This document shows, in pieces, positions 13,453-21,193 of a stretch of DNA of 24,732 nt (position 1 is its first letter; every line of letters begins with the position of its first letter). A model generated the notes under the pieces. The model had not been told where the DNA came from and did no database searches. It saw nothing but the letters and a program-made list of their open reading frames with translations. Origin of the DNA: a virus; IMG/VR virus record IMGVR_UViG_3300032738_000089, positions 1 through 24,732 of that record. The stretch is one strand, 5' to 3'. A program made the translations under genes and the position numbers.

Positions 13453-13632
13453 ATGAAGGATGCTGAATGGGAGCAACACAGATGCGATAAGTGTAACACC
13501 CTCCTGGCGAAGTCTCGCAACGGTCGCATTGCGTTTCAGAGTTCAAGGTTGGAGGTTATCGCCTACCTGCAAGCCGTAATCACATGCAGGAGGTGCAACA
13601 TCAAGAAGCAAGTCGTGACAATGCGCGACTGA
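13453..13632 (+). CDS. Com-like zinc-finger protein
   Basis: A 59-residue product with two C-x-x-C pairs, CDKC (11-14) and CRRC (45-48), in the pattern of the Mu Com family: a 'RC..CN.LLAK' opening and an 'I.C.RCN..K' close. Mu Com binds mom mRNA and activates its translation. Here the spacer between the pairs is long (30 residues), and no mom gene is in the window. No ribosome site precedes the ATG, which lies only eight bases after the -10 box, so the mRNA is probably leaderless. Promoter and terminator isolate it as its own transcription unit. Family placement is likely; an RNA-binding role is inference. Confidence 0.72.
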   Translation: MKDAEWEQHRCDKCNTLLAKSRNGRIAFQSSRLEVIAYLQAVITCRRCNIKKQVVTMRD

Positions 13633-13654
13633 CAACACGGCACAGATCGGCCAG

Positions 13655-13694
13655 AGCCGGCATCACTATCCCAGTGGTGCTGGCTTTTTCTTTT
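13655..13694 (+). terminator. intrinsic terminator after the Com-like gene
   Basis: The 13-base arm AGCCGGCATCACT (13655-13667) pairs with AGTGGTGCTGGCT (13673-13685) using two G:U wobbles, around a loop ATCCC. A T-rich run TTTTCTTTT (13686-13694) follows. This is a textbook Rho-independent terminator on the + strand, 22 bases after the Com-like stop. Confidence 0.92.
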
Positions 13695-13698
13695 GCCC

Positions 13699-13995
13699 AT
13701 GCCCACAAGACCACTGACCCATGTGCAGCGACAGAGACAAGCAGGCCCAAGGCCAGACACAGACAACCGGCCAAGCGCTGCAAGGCGCGGGTATGACCGA
13801 CGATGGCAATCCGTGCGAAAGATGCAGCTCGGGCTTGAGCCACTGTGCCGTCACTGTCGTGCCTACGGGCAGACGGTATCTGCAACGGAGGTCGACCACA
13901 TCAAGGCCAAGCGCAGCGGGGGGACGGACAGCTTGAATAATCTGCAATCGCTGTGCAAGTCGTGTCACTCACGCAAGACAGGGACAGGGGAATGA
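13699..13995 (+). CDS. HNH endonuclease
   Basis: A 98-residue protein with zinc cysteines C50 and C53 (CRHC) and C86 and C89 (CKSC), catalytic VDHI (D66, H67) and the N-terminal RRGYDRRWQ typical of phage HNH proteins. The arrangement 'VDHI.......NLQ.LC..CH..KT' is complete. Phage HNH proteins next to terminase genes, such as HK97 gp74, act with terminase in cutting DNA at cos during packaging; that fits the next two genes. ATG 13699 is five bases after the terminator T-run and has no visible ribosome site, so expression may need read-through or start from a leaderless message. A TTG at 13693 is the alternative start. Confidence 0.88.
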   Translation: MPTRPLTHVQRQRQAGPRPDTDNRPSAARRGYDRRWQSVRKMQLGLEPLCRHCRAYGQTVSATEVDHIKAKRSGGTDSLNNLQSLCKSCHSRKTGTGE

Positions 13996-14117
13996 TGGAC
14001 ACCCAGACGCAGGGATTTATCACGATGGGCCTTGGCGGTGGTAGGGGGGGCGTTTTTTCTGGAAACGTCCGATCTGTAGACCGGAATTCAAACTTTGTCT
14101 TTTTTTTCGAGGGTTAG
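13992..14117 (+). CDS. possible small protein (uncertain)
   Basis: A 41-residue frame starting at ATG 13992 or 13995 in an ATGA overlap with the HNH stop. It begins DTQTQGFITMGLGGGRGG. Short phage proteins with a 'GFIT.GLGGG' opening exist in head regions, as far as I recall. The frame runs through runs of seven G, six T and eight T, so a single base error would change it. It ends before the TTG of the small terminase. Confidence 0.3.
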   Translation: MMDTQTQGFITMGLGGGRGGVFSGNVRSVDRNSNFVFFFEG

Positions 14118-14121
14118 AGAC

Positions 14122-14544
14122 TTGCCCGGACCCCCAAAAGTCCCCACTAACGTGCTTGCCATGCGCGGTTCGCCCCTGGCCGGCAACCGGGCCAATGAGC
14201 CCGTAGCGGACCGTACCCGCCCCCGCCGGCCGGACTGGTTGGGCAAGGGCGCGAAGAACATCTGGCGTCGTCTTGTTCCGCAACTTGAGGCCATGGGCGT
14301 ATTGGCCATCTGCGACCGGAACGCCCTGGCCCGGTATTGTGATTTGGTCGATCGATACATCCAGGTGTCGACAACGCGCATGGAAGGCCAGTTGAACGTC
14401 TTGCTAAAGCTGACGCCGGTCTTGATCCGGCTTGAACGCGAGTTCGGCCTGACCCCATCTGCCCGCGCCGGCCTGTCCATTGAGACGGTCAACCCACGGG
14501 AGAATCGCGGCAAGGGCGTAGAGAGGCACTTTGACACTGCCTAA
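14122..14544 (+). CDS. terS: phage terminase small subunit, P27 family
   Basis: I choose TTG 14122, nine bases after GAGGG, because the product then opens PGPPKVPTNVLAMRGSPLAG, which matches the P27 opening 'RG.PP.PT.L....GNP...R'. A TTG at 14095 and an ATG at 14161 are alternatives. The 140-residue protein continues PDWLGKGAKNIWRRLVPQLE and LEREFGLTPSARAGLS, both family landmarks. It recognises the packaging site and hands DNA to the large subunit. No ATG start is well placed, so expression may be limited. The last 14 bases overlap the large subunit gene. Confidence 0.85.
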   Translation: MPGPPKVPTNVLAMRGSPLAGNRANEPVADRTRPRRPDWLGKGAKNIWRRLVPQLEAMGVLAICDRNALARYCDLVDRYIQVSTTRMEGQLNVLLKLTPVLIRLEREFGLTPSARAGLSIETVNPRENRGKGVERHFDTA

Positions 14545-16162
14545 GATCCCGGCAAAGTGGCTTGCCATCATCCAGGGAATCCCCGGATACGACCCCGTAG
14601 CGACGGCCGCGCCTGGGGACTGGTTCGATCCCGTGGCCGCGTCAAGGGCCATTGACTTCATCGAGGAAGCCTGTACGCATGTCAAGGGGGCCTTGGCCGG
14701 CCAGAAGTTCATCCTTGAGCCATGGGAGCGGGCCATCGTCGCCAATCTCTTCGGCTGGAAGCGTGCGGACGGGATGAGGCGATACCGCGAGGGCTTTGTG
14801 TTCGTGCCCCGCAAGAACGGGAAAACGACTCTGATCGCGGCTCTTGTCTTGGCGGTCATGTTCACAGACCACGAGCCCGGCGCGGAACTGTATTCCGCCG
14901 CGGCAGACCGGGACCAGGCGTGCCTCGTGTACGATCAGGCCAAGGGCATGGTGTTTCAGTGCCCCGAGATGGAACGGCGCGTCAAGGTCTACTCAACCGG
15001 GAAATCCATCGTGTACGCCAAGGAAGGCACGAGTTACAAGGCCATTTCGGCCGATGCAAATACGAAGCATGGGTACAATACGCACTTTGCCGTCATCGAT
15101 GAGTTGCACGCGCAGCCGAACGCCGATCTTGTGGACGTGCTCCTGACGAGCACGGGCAGCCGGTCACAGCCGATGATCGTCCATATCACGACCTCTGACT
15201 TTGAACGGCCGTCCGTGTGCAACCGGAAGCACGACTACGCCAGCAAGGTCCGTGACGGGATCATTGAGGATCGCGCGTTCCTGCCGGTGATCTACGAGGC
15301 ATCGATTGACGACGATTGGACGGACCCGGAGATCTGGGCCAAGGCCAACCCCAACCTTGGCGTCTCCGTGAGCCCGGAATACCTGGAACGCGAGTGCAAG
15401 CGGGCTCAGGAGTCGCCGGCCTATGAAAACACGTTCAAGCGGCTGCATCTGAACATCCGAACCGAGCAGGATGTCCGGTGGCTACAAATGGACAAATGGG
15501 ATGAATGCGCCGGAGCCATTGAGGATGTGGATGGTCAAGAGTGCTACGCGGGCCTTGACCTTGCGAGCACGACCGATATCGCCGCCCTTGAGTTCTACTT
15601 CCCGCACAACGGCGCTACCGTAAGTCGATATTGGATTCCCGAGGAAAGCGCACACACGCGGGAACGGCGGGATCGGGTCCCCTATCTCACATGGGCGCGC
15701 GAGGGCCTTATCAAGTTGACTCCTGGAAACGTGATCGATTACGACGTGATCCGAGAGGATATCCGCGAACTTGGGACGCAATTCAACATCCGGGAGATTG
15801 CCATTGACCGCTGGAACTCGACGCAGCTTACGACGCAACTCGCTGGCGACGGGTTTGAGATGGTCCCGTTCGGCCAGGGCTTCGCGTCCATGTCCGCGCC
15901 CACGAAAGAGCTTGAGAAGCTGGTCCTTGGCGGGAAGATCGCGCACGGCGGCAACCCCGTTCTGCGCTGGATGGCCAGCAACGTGAGTGTCGAAATGGAC
16001 GCGGCCGGGAACCTGAAGCCGTCCAAGAAGAAAAGCACGGAGAAGATTGACGGCATCGTGGCGTTGGTCATGGCGATCGGCCGGGCCATATCGTCTGACG
16101 GGTCGCGGCAAGGAAGCATCTACAACACGCCGGAACGGGCGAAAGGGCTGGTGATGGTATGA
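14531..16162 (+). CDS. terL: phage terminase large subunit, HK97 type
   Basis: A 543-residue protein. The ATPase half has Walker A VPRKNGKTT (92-100) and Walker B FAVIDELH (186-193). The RNase H-like nuclease half has acidic residues in GLDLAST (D343), IAIDRW (D426) and KIDGIVAL (D507). Order, spacing and length match the HK97-type large terminases with a P27 partner, which cut at cos sites. The enzyme drives DNA into the prohead through the portal and makes the end cuts. The start is TTG 14531 inside the small subunit gene; no ATG occurs in frame until residue 82, so TTG is needed. Confidence 0.95.
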   Translation: MTLPKIPAKWLAIIQGIPGYDPVATAAPGDWFDPVAASRAIDFIEEACTHVKGALAGQKFILEPWERAIVANLFGWKRADGMRRYREGFVFVPRKNGKTTLIAALVLAVMFTDHEPGAELYSAAADRDQACLVYDQAKGMVFQCPEMERRVKVYSTGKSIVYAKEGTSYKAISADANTKHGYNTHFAVIDELHAQPNADLVDVLLTSTGSRSQPMIVHITTSDFERPSVCNRKHDYASKVRDGIIEDRAFLPVIYEASIDDDWTDPEIWAKANPNLGVSVSPEYLERECKRAQESPAYENTFKRLHLNIRTEQDVRWLQMDKWDECAGAIEDVDGQECYAGLDLASTTDIAALEFYFPHNGATVSRYWIPEESAHTRERRDRVPYLTWAREGLIKLTPGNVIDYDVIREDIRELGTQFNIREIAIDRWNSTQLTTQLAGDGFEMVPFGQGFASMSAPTKELEKLVLGGKIAHGGNPVLRWMASNVSVEMDAAGNLKPSKKKSTEKIDGIVALVMAIGRAISSDGSRQGSIYNTPERAKGLVMV

Positions 16163-16545
16163 GAAGCTTTGTCAAGTGGCTGTTCGGCGTCAAAGAGACG
16201 CCGCCTGTGGCAACGGCAGTCGTCATCCAGGGCTTCTCGCTGCCCATGGCAGAACTTCAGCCCGGCGACGTGATCGTCCTTTCCTATCCAGGGGAAATGC
16301 ATCCCGCCATGGCCGAATCTCTCAAAGAATCCTTGGCGCGCATGATCAACCTCAAGCGCAATCCTGCGGTGATTCTCGAAGAGGGCTTGCAGCTAGGAGT
16401 CCTCAAACAGGGCCAAGTTCTGACGGACGAAGAATATGAGGCGTTCAGAACAGCAATCCCCGATCCGCCCAAGCCGCCCGAGCCGCCAGAGCCGCCCCCT
16501 GGCCGATTGATGAAAGACGGCAAGTTCATAGGGAATCTTTTATGA
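16159..16545 (+). CDS. hypothetical protein between terminase and portal
   Basis: A 128-residue product in an ATGA overlap with the large terminase. Residues 35-80 read GDVIVLSYPGEMHPAMAESL, a helix, then NPAVILEEGLQLGVL, which resembles short phage proteins with a 'D.lVl..p..l......l......'vLvl..G..l.vl' pattern found near terminases. A proline-rich stretch (PDPPKPPEPPEPPPG) and a short end follow. No function known. Its place in the head operon suggests assembly or packaging, without direct evidence. Confidence 0.6.
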   Translation: MRSFVKWLFGVKETPPVATAVVIQGFSLPMAELQPGDVIVLSYPGEMHPAMAESLKESLARMINLKRNPAVILEEGLQLGVLKQGQVLTDEEYEAFRTAIPDPPKPPEPPEPPPGRLMKDGKFIGNLL

Positions 16546-16754
16546 CCGATAAGCCCTGCCAACTCGTGGTCCGCATGACCGATCAGCAAGGCGCGGCCGT
16601 GCGCCGGGCCGCTGAGGCGGCCGGCATGACTGTCCCTGATTACGTTGCCAAGGTTGCGGCTGACGCCGCTATGACGCCGGACTTGCACGACTTCAGCCTG
16701 CCCCCTGGGCGGACTGTGATCGTCCGAGTCCATGCGCCAATGGAGCCACAATGA
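16542..16754 (+). CDS. small ribbon-helix-helix-like protein
   Basis: A 70-residue product: a strand CQLVVRMTD, then helix QQGAAVRRAAEAAGMTVPDY and helix VAKVAADAAM, like an Arc/MetJ-type ribbon-helix-helix, then a beta-like tail (GRTVIVRVHAPM). The 'V.R....A.AAGM....Y' pattern recalls DUF1778-type antitoxins, but no toxin is adjacent. DNA-binding regulator or small head-operon accessory are both possible. Overlaps its neighbours by four bases on each side. Confidence 0.5.
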   Translation: MTDKPCQLVVRMTDQQGAAVRRAAEAAGMTVPDYVAKVAADAAMTPDLHDFSLPPGRTVIVRVHAPMEPQ

Positions 16755-16897
16755 AAACCGTTTCTTCAGTGGTGGGCCTCTTGACCATGGCAGCCGGCCT
16801 ATGGCTCTACTCAATACCGCTGTGCCTGACCATCACAGGCGCGGTGGTCTTTGCCCAATCCGAATGGTCGCAGGCGAAAGGCAGAATCAAAGGATGA
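16751..16897 (+). CDS. 48-residue membrane microprotein
   Basis: ATG 16751 overlaps the previous TGA, and its own TGA overlaps the portal ATG at 16894. The product has two short hydrophobic stretches, SSVVGLLTMAAGLWLY and PLCLTITGAVVFA, with a basic end (QAKGRIKG). The 'GLWL.S.PL.L...G' pattern is seen in tiny membrane proteins between terminase and portal in other siphophages, as far as I recall. Strict overlap on both sides supports it as real. Confidence 0.65.
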   Translation: MKTVSSVVGLLTMAAGLWLYSIPLCLTITGAVVFAQSEWSQAKGRIKG

Positions 16898-18483
16898 TTC
16901 TCGCAGACATACTCTCGACGCGTGCAGACAAGCTGCCCGGATCAAGCCCGAGTAGCCCGTCATACTGGATCAGCAAGCTGTTTGGCGGGGGGAGTACGAC
17001 CACGGCCGGCGTTGACATCAACGAAGAAAACGCCCTTGAGTATTCGCCTGTCTGGGCGGCCGTGTCGATCATCGCCGGGGCTCTTGGCGTGCTGCCGTTC
17101 GCCGTGTTCCGGCGCGTGGACGAAGGGAAAGAGAAGGCAACCCGCGACCCCGTGTACAAGATCTTGCATGATCGCACGAATCCGCTCATGGACCCGCTGA
17201 TTTTCCGCGAGACGATTCAGGCCCACGTCCTGCTGTGGGGCAACGGATATGCCGAGATCGAGCGCAACCGCGGCGGCGTGCCGATCAACCTGTGGCCTTT
17301 GCGGCCGGACCGAACAAAGCCAAGGCTGCTCGAAGACGGGACGCTGATCTACGAGGTCACGTCAAACAGTGGCGGCGTGGCCCCAATCGAAGCGCGCGAC
17401 ATGCTGCATATTCGTGGCCTCGGCTGGAATGGCCTGGAAGGATACTCCGTGGTAGGGAAGGCTCGCGAGAATCTGGGTCTTGGCGTTGCTACTGAACAGT
17501 TTGGCGCGTCTTTCTTCGGGAACGGCGCAACCCCGAGCGGCGTACTTCAGCATCCCCAGACACTCGACGCGCCGGCGCAACAGTTGCTCCTTGACTCGTG
17601 GAACCGCGCGAACGGGGGCGGCCCGGCGAATCGTAATCGGACGGCCATCCTCGAAGAGGGCATGGAGTACAACGCCATCGGCATACCGCCGGAGGATGCC
17701 CAGTTCCTCGAAACGCGCGTATTCAGTGTCCGCGACGTGGCGCGCTGGTTCCAAGTTCCGGCCCACATGCTGGTTGATAACGAAAACGCGACGTTCAGCA
17801 ACATCGAGCATCAGCAGATCGAGTTTGTGACATGGACGATGATGCGGTGGCTCCGGCGTTGGGAACTTGAGTGCAATTACAAGCTGTTTTCCGCGCCGCG
17901 CCGTTCAGCATTCTTCACGGAGTTCATCGTTTCCGCCCTGTTGCGTGGCGATACCAAGTCACGCTTCGAAGCCCACAAGATTGCGACCGGCGGCGTTGGC
18001 TGGATGCAGCCCGACGAAGTGAGGCGCATTGAGAGCATGAACAGCGAGCCTGAGTTGCAATTCTTCACGAAGCCCTTGAACGTCGGCATCATCGGAGAGG
18101 ATGAGCCCGAGCCGGTGCCTGAGCCGGTGCCAGGGGAAGATCCGCCGCCCGAACCGGACGAACCGGACGCCGAAGAGGAAGAAAACGCCCGCGCGTTGCG
18201 CGCCGCACACCGGGAAAGCATCCGGGCCGTGCTGTCGCGCATGTGTACGCGGCTGGAAAAGGCGTCAAAGCATGCTGGATTCGACGTTGAGAAGCATCGG
18301 CCCGTGGTAATCGAGGCCCTGACGCCTCCGCTCAACGCCGCCAAGGCGTCTGGCCTGCCTATGTTGGACGCGCGAGACGTTGCCAATGGCCTGTTGAGTG
18401 CCTCTGAATGGTCCCAAAGCACGCCCGAAGAGTGTCTATCCATCATCATCCCAGAGCCCGAAGGAGCGGATATTGAAGATTGA
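16894..18483 (+). CDS. phage portal protein, HK97 type
   Basis: I place the start at ATG 16894 (529 residues); an upstream in-frame ATG at 16732 would run back through two other genes. Landmarks of the HK97 portal family: ALEYSPVWAAVSIIAGALGV, LPFAVFRR, NPLMDPLIFRETIQAHVLLW, GNGYAEIERN, and DVARWFQVPAHMLVD. The portal is the dodecameric gateway for DNA and the base for connector proteins. The C-terminal 100 residues carry a proline-glutamate linker (PEPVPEPVPGEDPPPEPDEP) and a helical extension of unknown role. It ends inside the protease gene, with an 11-base overlap. Confidence 0.93.
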   Translation: MILADILSTRADKLPGSSPSSPSYWISKLFGGGSTTTAGVDINEENALEYSPVWAAVSIIAGALGVLPFAVFRRVDEGKEKATRDPVYKILHDRTNPLMDPLIFRETIQAHVLLWGNGYAEIERNRGGVPINLWPLRPDRTKPRLLEDGTLIYEVTSNSGGVAPIEARDMLHIRGLGWNGLEGYSVVGKARENLGLGVATEQFGASFFGNGATPSGVLQHPQTLDAPAQQLLLDSWNRANGGGPANRNRTAILEEGMEYNAIGIPPEDAQFLETRVFSVRDVARWFQVPAHMLVDNENATFSNIEHQQIEFVTWTMMRWLRRWELECNYKLFSAPRRSAFFTEFIVSALLRGDTKSRFEAHKIATGGVGWMQPDEVRRIESMNSEPELQFFTKPLNVGIIGEDEPEPVPEPVPGEDPPPEPDEPDAEEEENARALRAAHRESIRAVLSRMCTRLEKASKHAGFDVEKHRPVVIEALTPPLNAAKASGLPMLDARDVANGLLSASEWSQSTPEECLSIIIPEPEGADIED

Positions 18484-19114
18484 ACGTCGATTCCTCGCAA
18501 CGGACGTGGCCCCGGTTGCCGTGCGTGGCGGCGAAGGCGACGAACCGGCCCACATCACAGGGACGGCGGCCGTGTTCCATGATCCCAAGGACAAAGGGAC
18601 GGAGTTTGAACTGTGGCCGGGCGTCAAGGAGAGGATCAAACGGGGTGCGTTTGACAAGACCGTGAAGGATGATGACATCCGGGGGCTGTTCAATCACAAC
18701 CCGGATAACGTCCTGGGCCGCACTTCGGCTGATACCATGGCGCTCAAGACAACGAAGCGCGGCTTGGATTATGACATCGAGGCCGCTGACACGTCCGTTG
18801 CCAATGACGTGCGCCAGCACATCGTCCGCAAAGACGTCACGGGATCGTCCTTTGGCTTCATTGCCACGGTGGAACGGTGGATCAAGGAAGATGATTTCGA
18901 GATCCGCGAGATCGAAGAGGCGCAAGTCTTTGATGTTGGCCCCGTAACGTTCCCGGCCTACACGGCCACGGCGGCCGGCGTCCGATCAATGGGTGATGCG
19001 ACAGAAGCCCGCGCGTCATACGATGCGTGGAAGGCCGAGCAGGAACCAGAGGAAACAGCCGGAGCCGGTGACCGTATGCGCCGCATGCGTCTGGCTCTGG
19101 CCGAACGTGCATAG
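18473..19114 (+). CDS. prohead protease, HK97 gp4 family
   Basis: The start is TTG 18473, six bases after AAGGAG 18461-18466; an in-frame ATG at 18398 lies deep in the portal gene. The 213-residue product opens KIERRFLATDV and has the family's catalytic His in FNHNPDNVLGRT (H75) and the catalytic Ser in VTGSSFGF (S125 or S126). It would trim the scaffolding arm of the capsid protein, and itself, during head maturation. The TTG start under a good ribosome site may limit protease amount relative to capsid protein. Confidence 0.92.
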   Translation: MKIERRFLATDVAPVAVRGGEGDEPAHITGTAAVFHDPKDKGTEFELWPGVKERIKRGAFDKTVKDDDIRGLFNHNPDNVLGRTSADTMALKTTKRGLDYDIEAADTSVANDVRQHIVRKDVTGSSFGFIATVERWIKEDDFEIREIEEAQVFDVGPVTFPAYTATAAGVRSMGDATEARASYDAWKAEQEPEETAGAGDRMRRMRLALAERA

Positions 19115-19117
19115 AAG

Positions 19118-19154
19118 GCGGTCCGACGACCGCAAGACTCAACCGAGACTCAAC
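19118..19154 (+). promoter_or_regulatory. hairpin and direct repeat before the capsid gene
   Basis: GCGGTC (19118-19123) pairs perfectly with GACCGC (19128-19133) around the tetraloop CGAC. An eight-base direct repeat, GACTCAAC, follows at 19136-19143 and 19147-19154. The capsid ATG is at 19171. There is no T-run, so this is not an intrinsic terminator. It could be an mRNA processing or stability element. Confidence 0.5.
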
Positions 19155-19170
19155 AGAAAGTGAGAAGCAG

Positions 19171-20472
19171 ATGGCAAGCCCCACAGAGATGCGCGAGGAA
19201 AGAGCGGGCCTTATCAGTCAGGGCCGCGCAATCCTCGACAAGGCGGCTGATGAGAAGCGCGAGTCGACCGCCGAAGAGAACGAGCAGTTTGATAAGTGCA
19301 TGGCCGACGCTGACGCCCTGGAAGCCCGATACACGGAAGCTGAAAAGGCGATCGATCGCCGGTCAAAGCTCGATGAGTACGAAGCCGACCTCGAAAAGTC
19401 CCGAGGCCGCAAGACCGCCCCGGTCACGCCCGGAACGTCGGAAGACCGGAAAAAGCCCGAAGTCGTGGAACTCCGCGACTCGATCATCGGCGAGCGCAGA
19501 AGCATCACGCTGAATGATCCGAGTTGCACGGATGAGTACCGCGCCGCGTTCAATCGCTACCTCGTGAGCGGTGACGGGCACGAAGTCCGCGCGATGCAGA
19601 AAGACTTGGACACGACCGGCGGCTATCTCTCGCCGTCGCTTCAGTGGATGGGCGAACTCATCCAGGCCGTCGATGACGCCGTATTCATCCGTCAAAAGGC
19701 CCGCGTCCTGCCCCCGCTTGCGACCTCCGAATCGCTTGGCGTTCCCAGTTTGGACACGGACATCTCGGATTCCGACTGGATTACGGAACTGGAAACTGGT
19801 TCCGAGGATTCGTCCCTGGCGCTCGGCGGTCGTAAGCTGACGCCGCATCCGCTCGGAAAGCTCATCAAGGTGAGCAAGACGCTGCTTCGCAGATCGGCGC
19901 TGTCCGCTGACTCCCTTGTCCGCGACCGCCTTGTCTACAAGAAGGCTGTCACGGAAGAGAAGGCGTACCTTACTGGTTCCGGTTTCGGGCAGCCCCTTGG
20001 CGTGTTCGAAGCGTCCGACAAGGGCATCAGCGATGGGCAGGACGTTGTGGCCGGCAGCACTACCGCGATCACGGCCGATGGTCTGATGGACGTTCTCTAC
20101 TCGCTCAAGCCGCAGTATCAGGCGATCGGCGAGTGGATGTTCCATCGGGACGCGATCAAGATGATCCGCAAACTCAAGGACGGCGACGGTCGATACATCT
20201 GGCAGCCCGGCTTGACCGCTGGACAGCCCGACAACATCCTCACGCGGCCGTACATGCAGTCCGAGTTCGCGCCCAACACGTTCACGACTGGCCTGTACGT
20301 CGGCATCTTCGGCGATTGGTCAAAGTATTGGATCGTGGACGCGCTGACCATGACCATTGAGGTCTTGGTCGAGCTTTACGCCCGAACCAACCAGGTCGGC
20401 TACATCTGCCGATCCGAAGGCGACGGCATGCCCGTCCTGGAAGAGGCTTTCGCCCGCGTGACGTTGGCGTAG
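19171..20472 (+). CDS. major capsid protein, HK97 fold
   Basis: A 433-residue protein. Residues 1-105 are a charged coiled coil (TEMREERAGLISQGRAILDK onwards), the scaffolding delta domain normally removed by the protease. The mature part starts near residues 110-145 and has DTTGGYLSPSLQWMGELIQA, VRDRLVYKKAVTEEKAYLTG, SGFGQPLGVFEA and a late TMTIEVLVELYARTNQVGYI, all in family order. It forms the icosahedral head. It follows the protease after a 56-base gap, one of the longer gaps in the head block. Confidence 0.95.
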   Translation: MASPTEMREERAGLISQGRAILDKAADEKRESTAEENEQFDKCMADADALEARYTEAEKAIDRRSKLDEYEADLEKSRGRKTAPVTPGTSEDRKKPEVVELRDSIIGERRSITLNDPSCTDEYRAAFNRYLVSGDGHEVRAMQKDLDTTGGYLSPSLQWMGELIQAVDDAVFIRQKARVLPPLATSESLGVPSLDTDISDSDWITELETGSEDSSLALGGRKLTPHPLGKLIKVSKTLLRRSALSADSLVRDRLVYKKAVTEEKAYLTGSGFGQPLGVFEASDKGISDGQDVVAGSTTAITADGLMDVLYSLKPQYQAIGEWMFHRDAIKMIRKLKDGDGRYIWQPGLTAGQPDNILTRPYMQSEFAPNTFTTGLYVGIFGDWSKYWIVDALTMTIEVLVELYARTNQVGYICRSEGDGMPVLEEAFARVTLA

Positions 20473-20496
20473 AGCCGCATCATTGGAGGTCGCACA

Positions 20497-20670
20497 ATGA
20501 GAGTCGAGATGTTGAAAAGAGCAGCCGGGCCGCACGGGTTTTACGATCTTGGCAAGGTCTATGAAGTAGGCAAGGACACCGGGGAAGCATTCCTGGCTGA
20601 TCGCGCCTGCGTCAAGTCTTCCAAGGACGTCACCGCGAAGGCCCGCAGAGACGAAGGAGACGACAGGTGA
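20497..20670 (+). CDS. small post-capsid phage protein
   Basis: A 57-residue product with TTGGAGGT upstream of ATG 20497. It reads VEMLKRAAGPHGFYDLGKVY, EVGKDTGEAFLADRACV and a charged tail. Short phage proteins with a 'G....Y..G..Y.V....A..L...g.a' pattern commonly follow the capsid gene. They are of unknown function. It overlaps the next GTG start by four bases. Confidence 0.6.
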   Translation: MRVEMLKRAAGPHGFYDLGKVYEVGKDTGEAFLADRACVKSSKDVTAKARRDEGDDR

Positions 20671-21107
20671 GCAACCTCGGGACGGACATCAAGATCACAA
20701 CTGCCCTGAGCTATGCGAGCGGGACCGCTGACCGTAACGGCGCGGTGCTCGACATGGCAGGGTACGAGAGCGCCTTGATCGCGGTCCACTTTGCCGCCAT
20801 CGCCGGAGGCGCTGTCACATCCATCAAAGCCCAGCAGGGCGCTATCGCGAACATGAGCGATGCCGCTGATCTGCTCGGGACCGGCATCACGGTTGCCGCG
20901 GATGATGACGACCAGATCTTCTGGCTCAACATCCACAAGCCCCGCGAGCGATACATCCGCGTCGTGATCGACAAGGATGGAGCGAACGCCGTAGCGGAAA
21001 GCGCAATCTACTACCAGTCCACCGGCAGATTGCAGCCGGAGGATAACAACGTTGACGACCTCGTCACCGGCGAAGTCCACGTCAGTCCCGCAGAGGGGAC
21101 CGCTTAG
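20667..21107 (+). CDS. putative head decoration-like protein
   Basis: The start is GTG 20667 in a GTGA overlap. The 146-residue product is beta-rich: LGTDIKITTALSYASGTADR, VLDMAGYESALIAVHFAAI, AGGAVTSIKAQQGAIANMSD, and it ends VTGEVHVSPAEGTA. I know this type as a conserved family directly after capsid genes in several siphophages. A decoration or minor coat role is inferred from position and composition only. A 24-base stretch and then a stable hairpin follow its stop. Confidence 0.6.
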   Translation: MSNLGTDIKITTALSYASGTADRNGAVLDMAGYESALIAVHFAAIAGGAVTSIKAQQGAIANMSDAADLLGTGITVAADDDDQIFWLNIHKPRERYIRVVIDKDGANAVAESAIYYQSTGRLQPEDNNVDDLVTGEVHVSPAEGTA

Positions 21108-21132
21108 ACATCATCCGCGCCTTGAGTGGCTA

Positions 21133-21165
21133 CGTCCTGGGCGGCTAGCTCGGTCGCTCGGGACG
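21133..21165 (+). promoter_or_regulatory. intergenic hairpin in the head operon
   Basis: CGTCCTGGGC (21133-21142) pairs with GCTCGGGACG (21156-21165), ten base pairs with two G:U wobbles, loop of 13. There is no T-run. It lies between the decoration-like gene and the next small gene, in a gap of 86 bases. A similar sequence occurs in the hairpin at 21473. Confidence 0.5.
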
Positions 21166-21193
21166 GCAACCAGCGGATGGAAAGGAAAAGAGC

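Noticed and set aside
14531-14559. TTGACA at the start of the large terminase as a promoter
   Set aside because: At 17 bases downstream the sequence is AAAGTG, not a -10 box, and the site lies in coding sequence of two genes.
16542-16754. Type II antitoxin
   Set aside because: The ribbon-helix-helix-like pattern is weak and the adjacent genes are a terminase-portal spacer protein and a membrane microprotein, not a toxin.
19363-20145. 260-residue minus-strand frame inside the capsid gene
   Set aside because: It is the complement of a clear HK97 major capsid gene and has no motif of its own.
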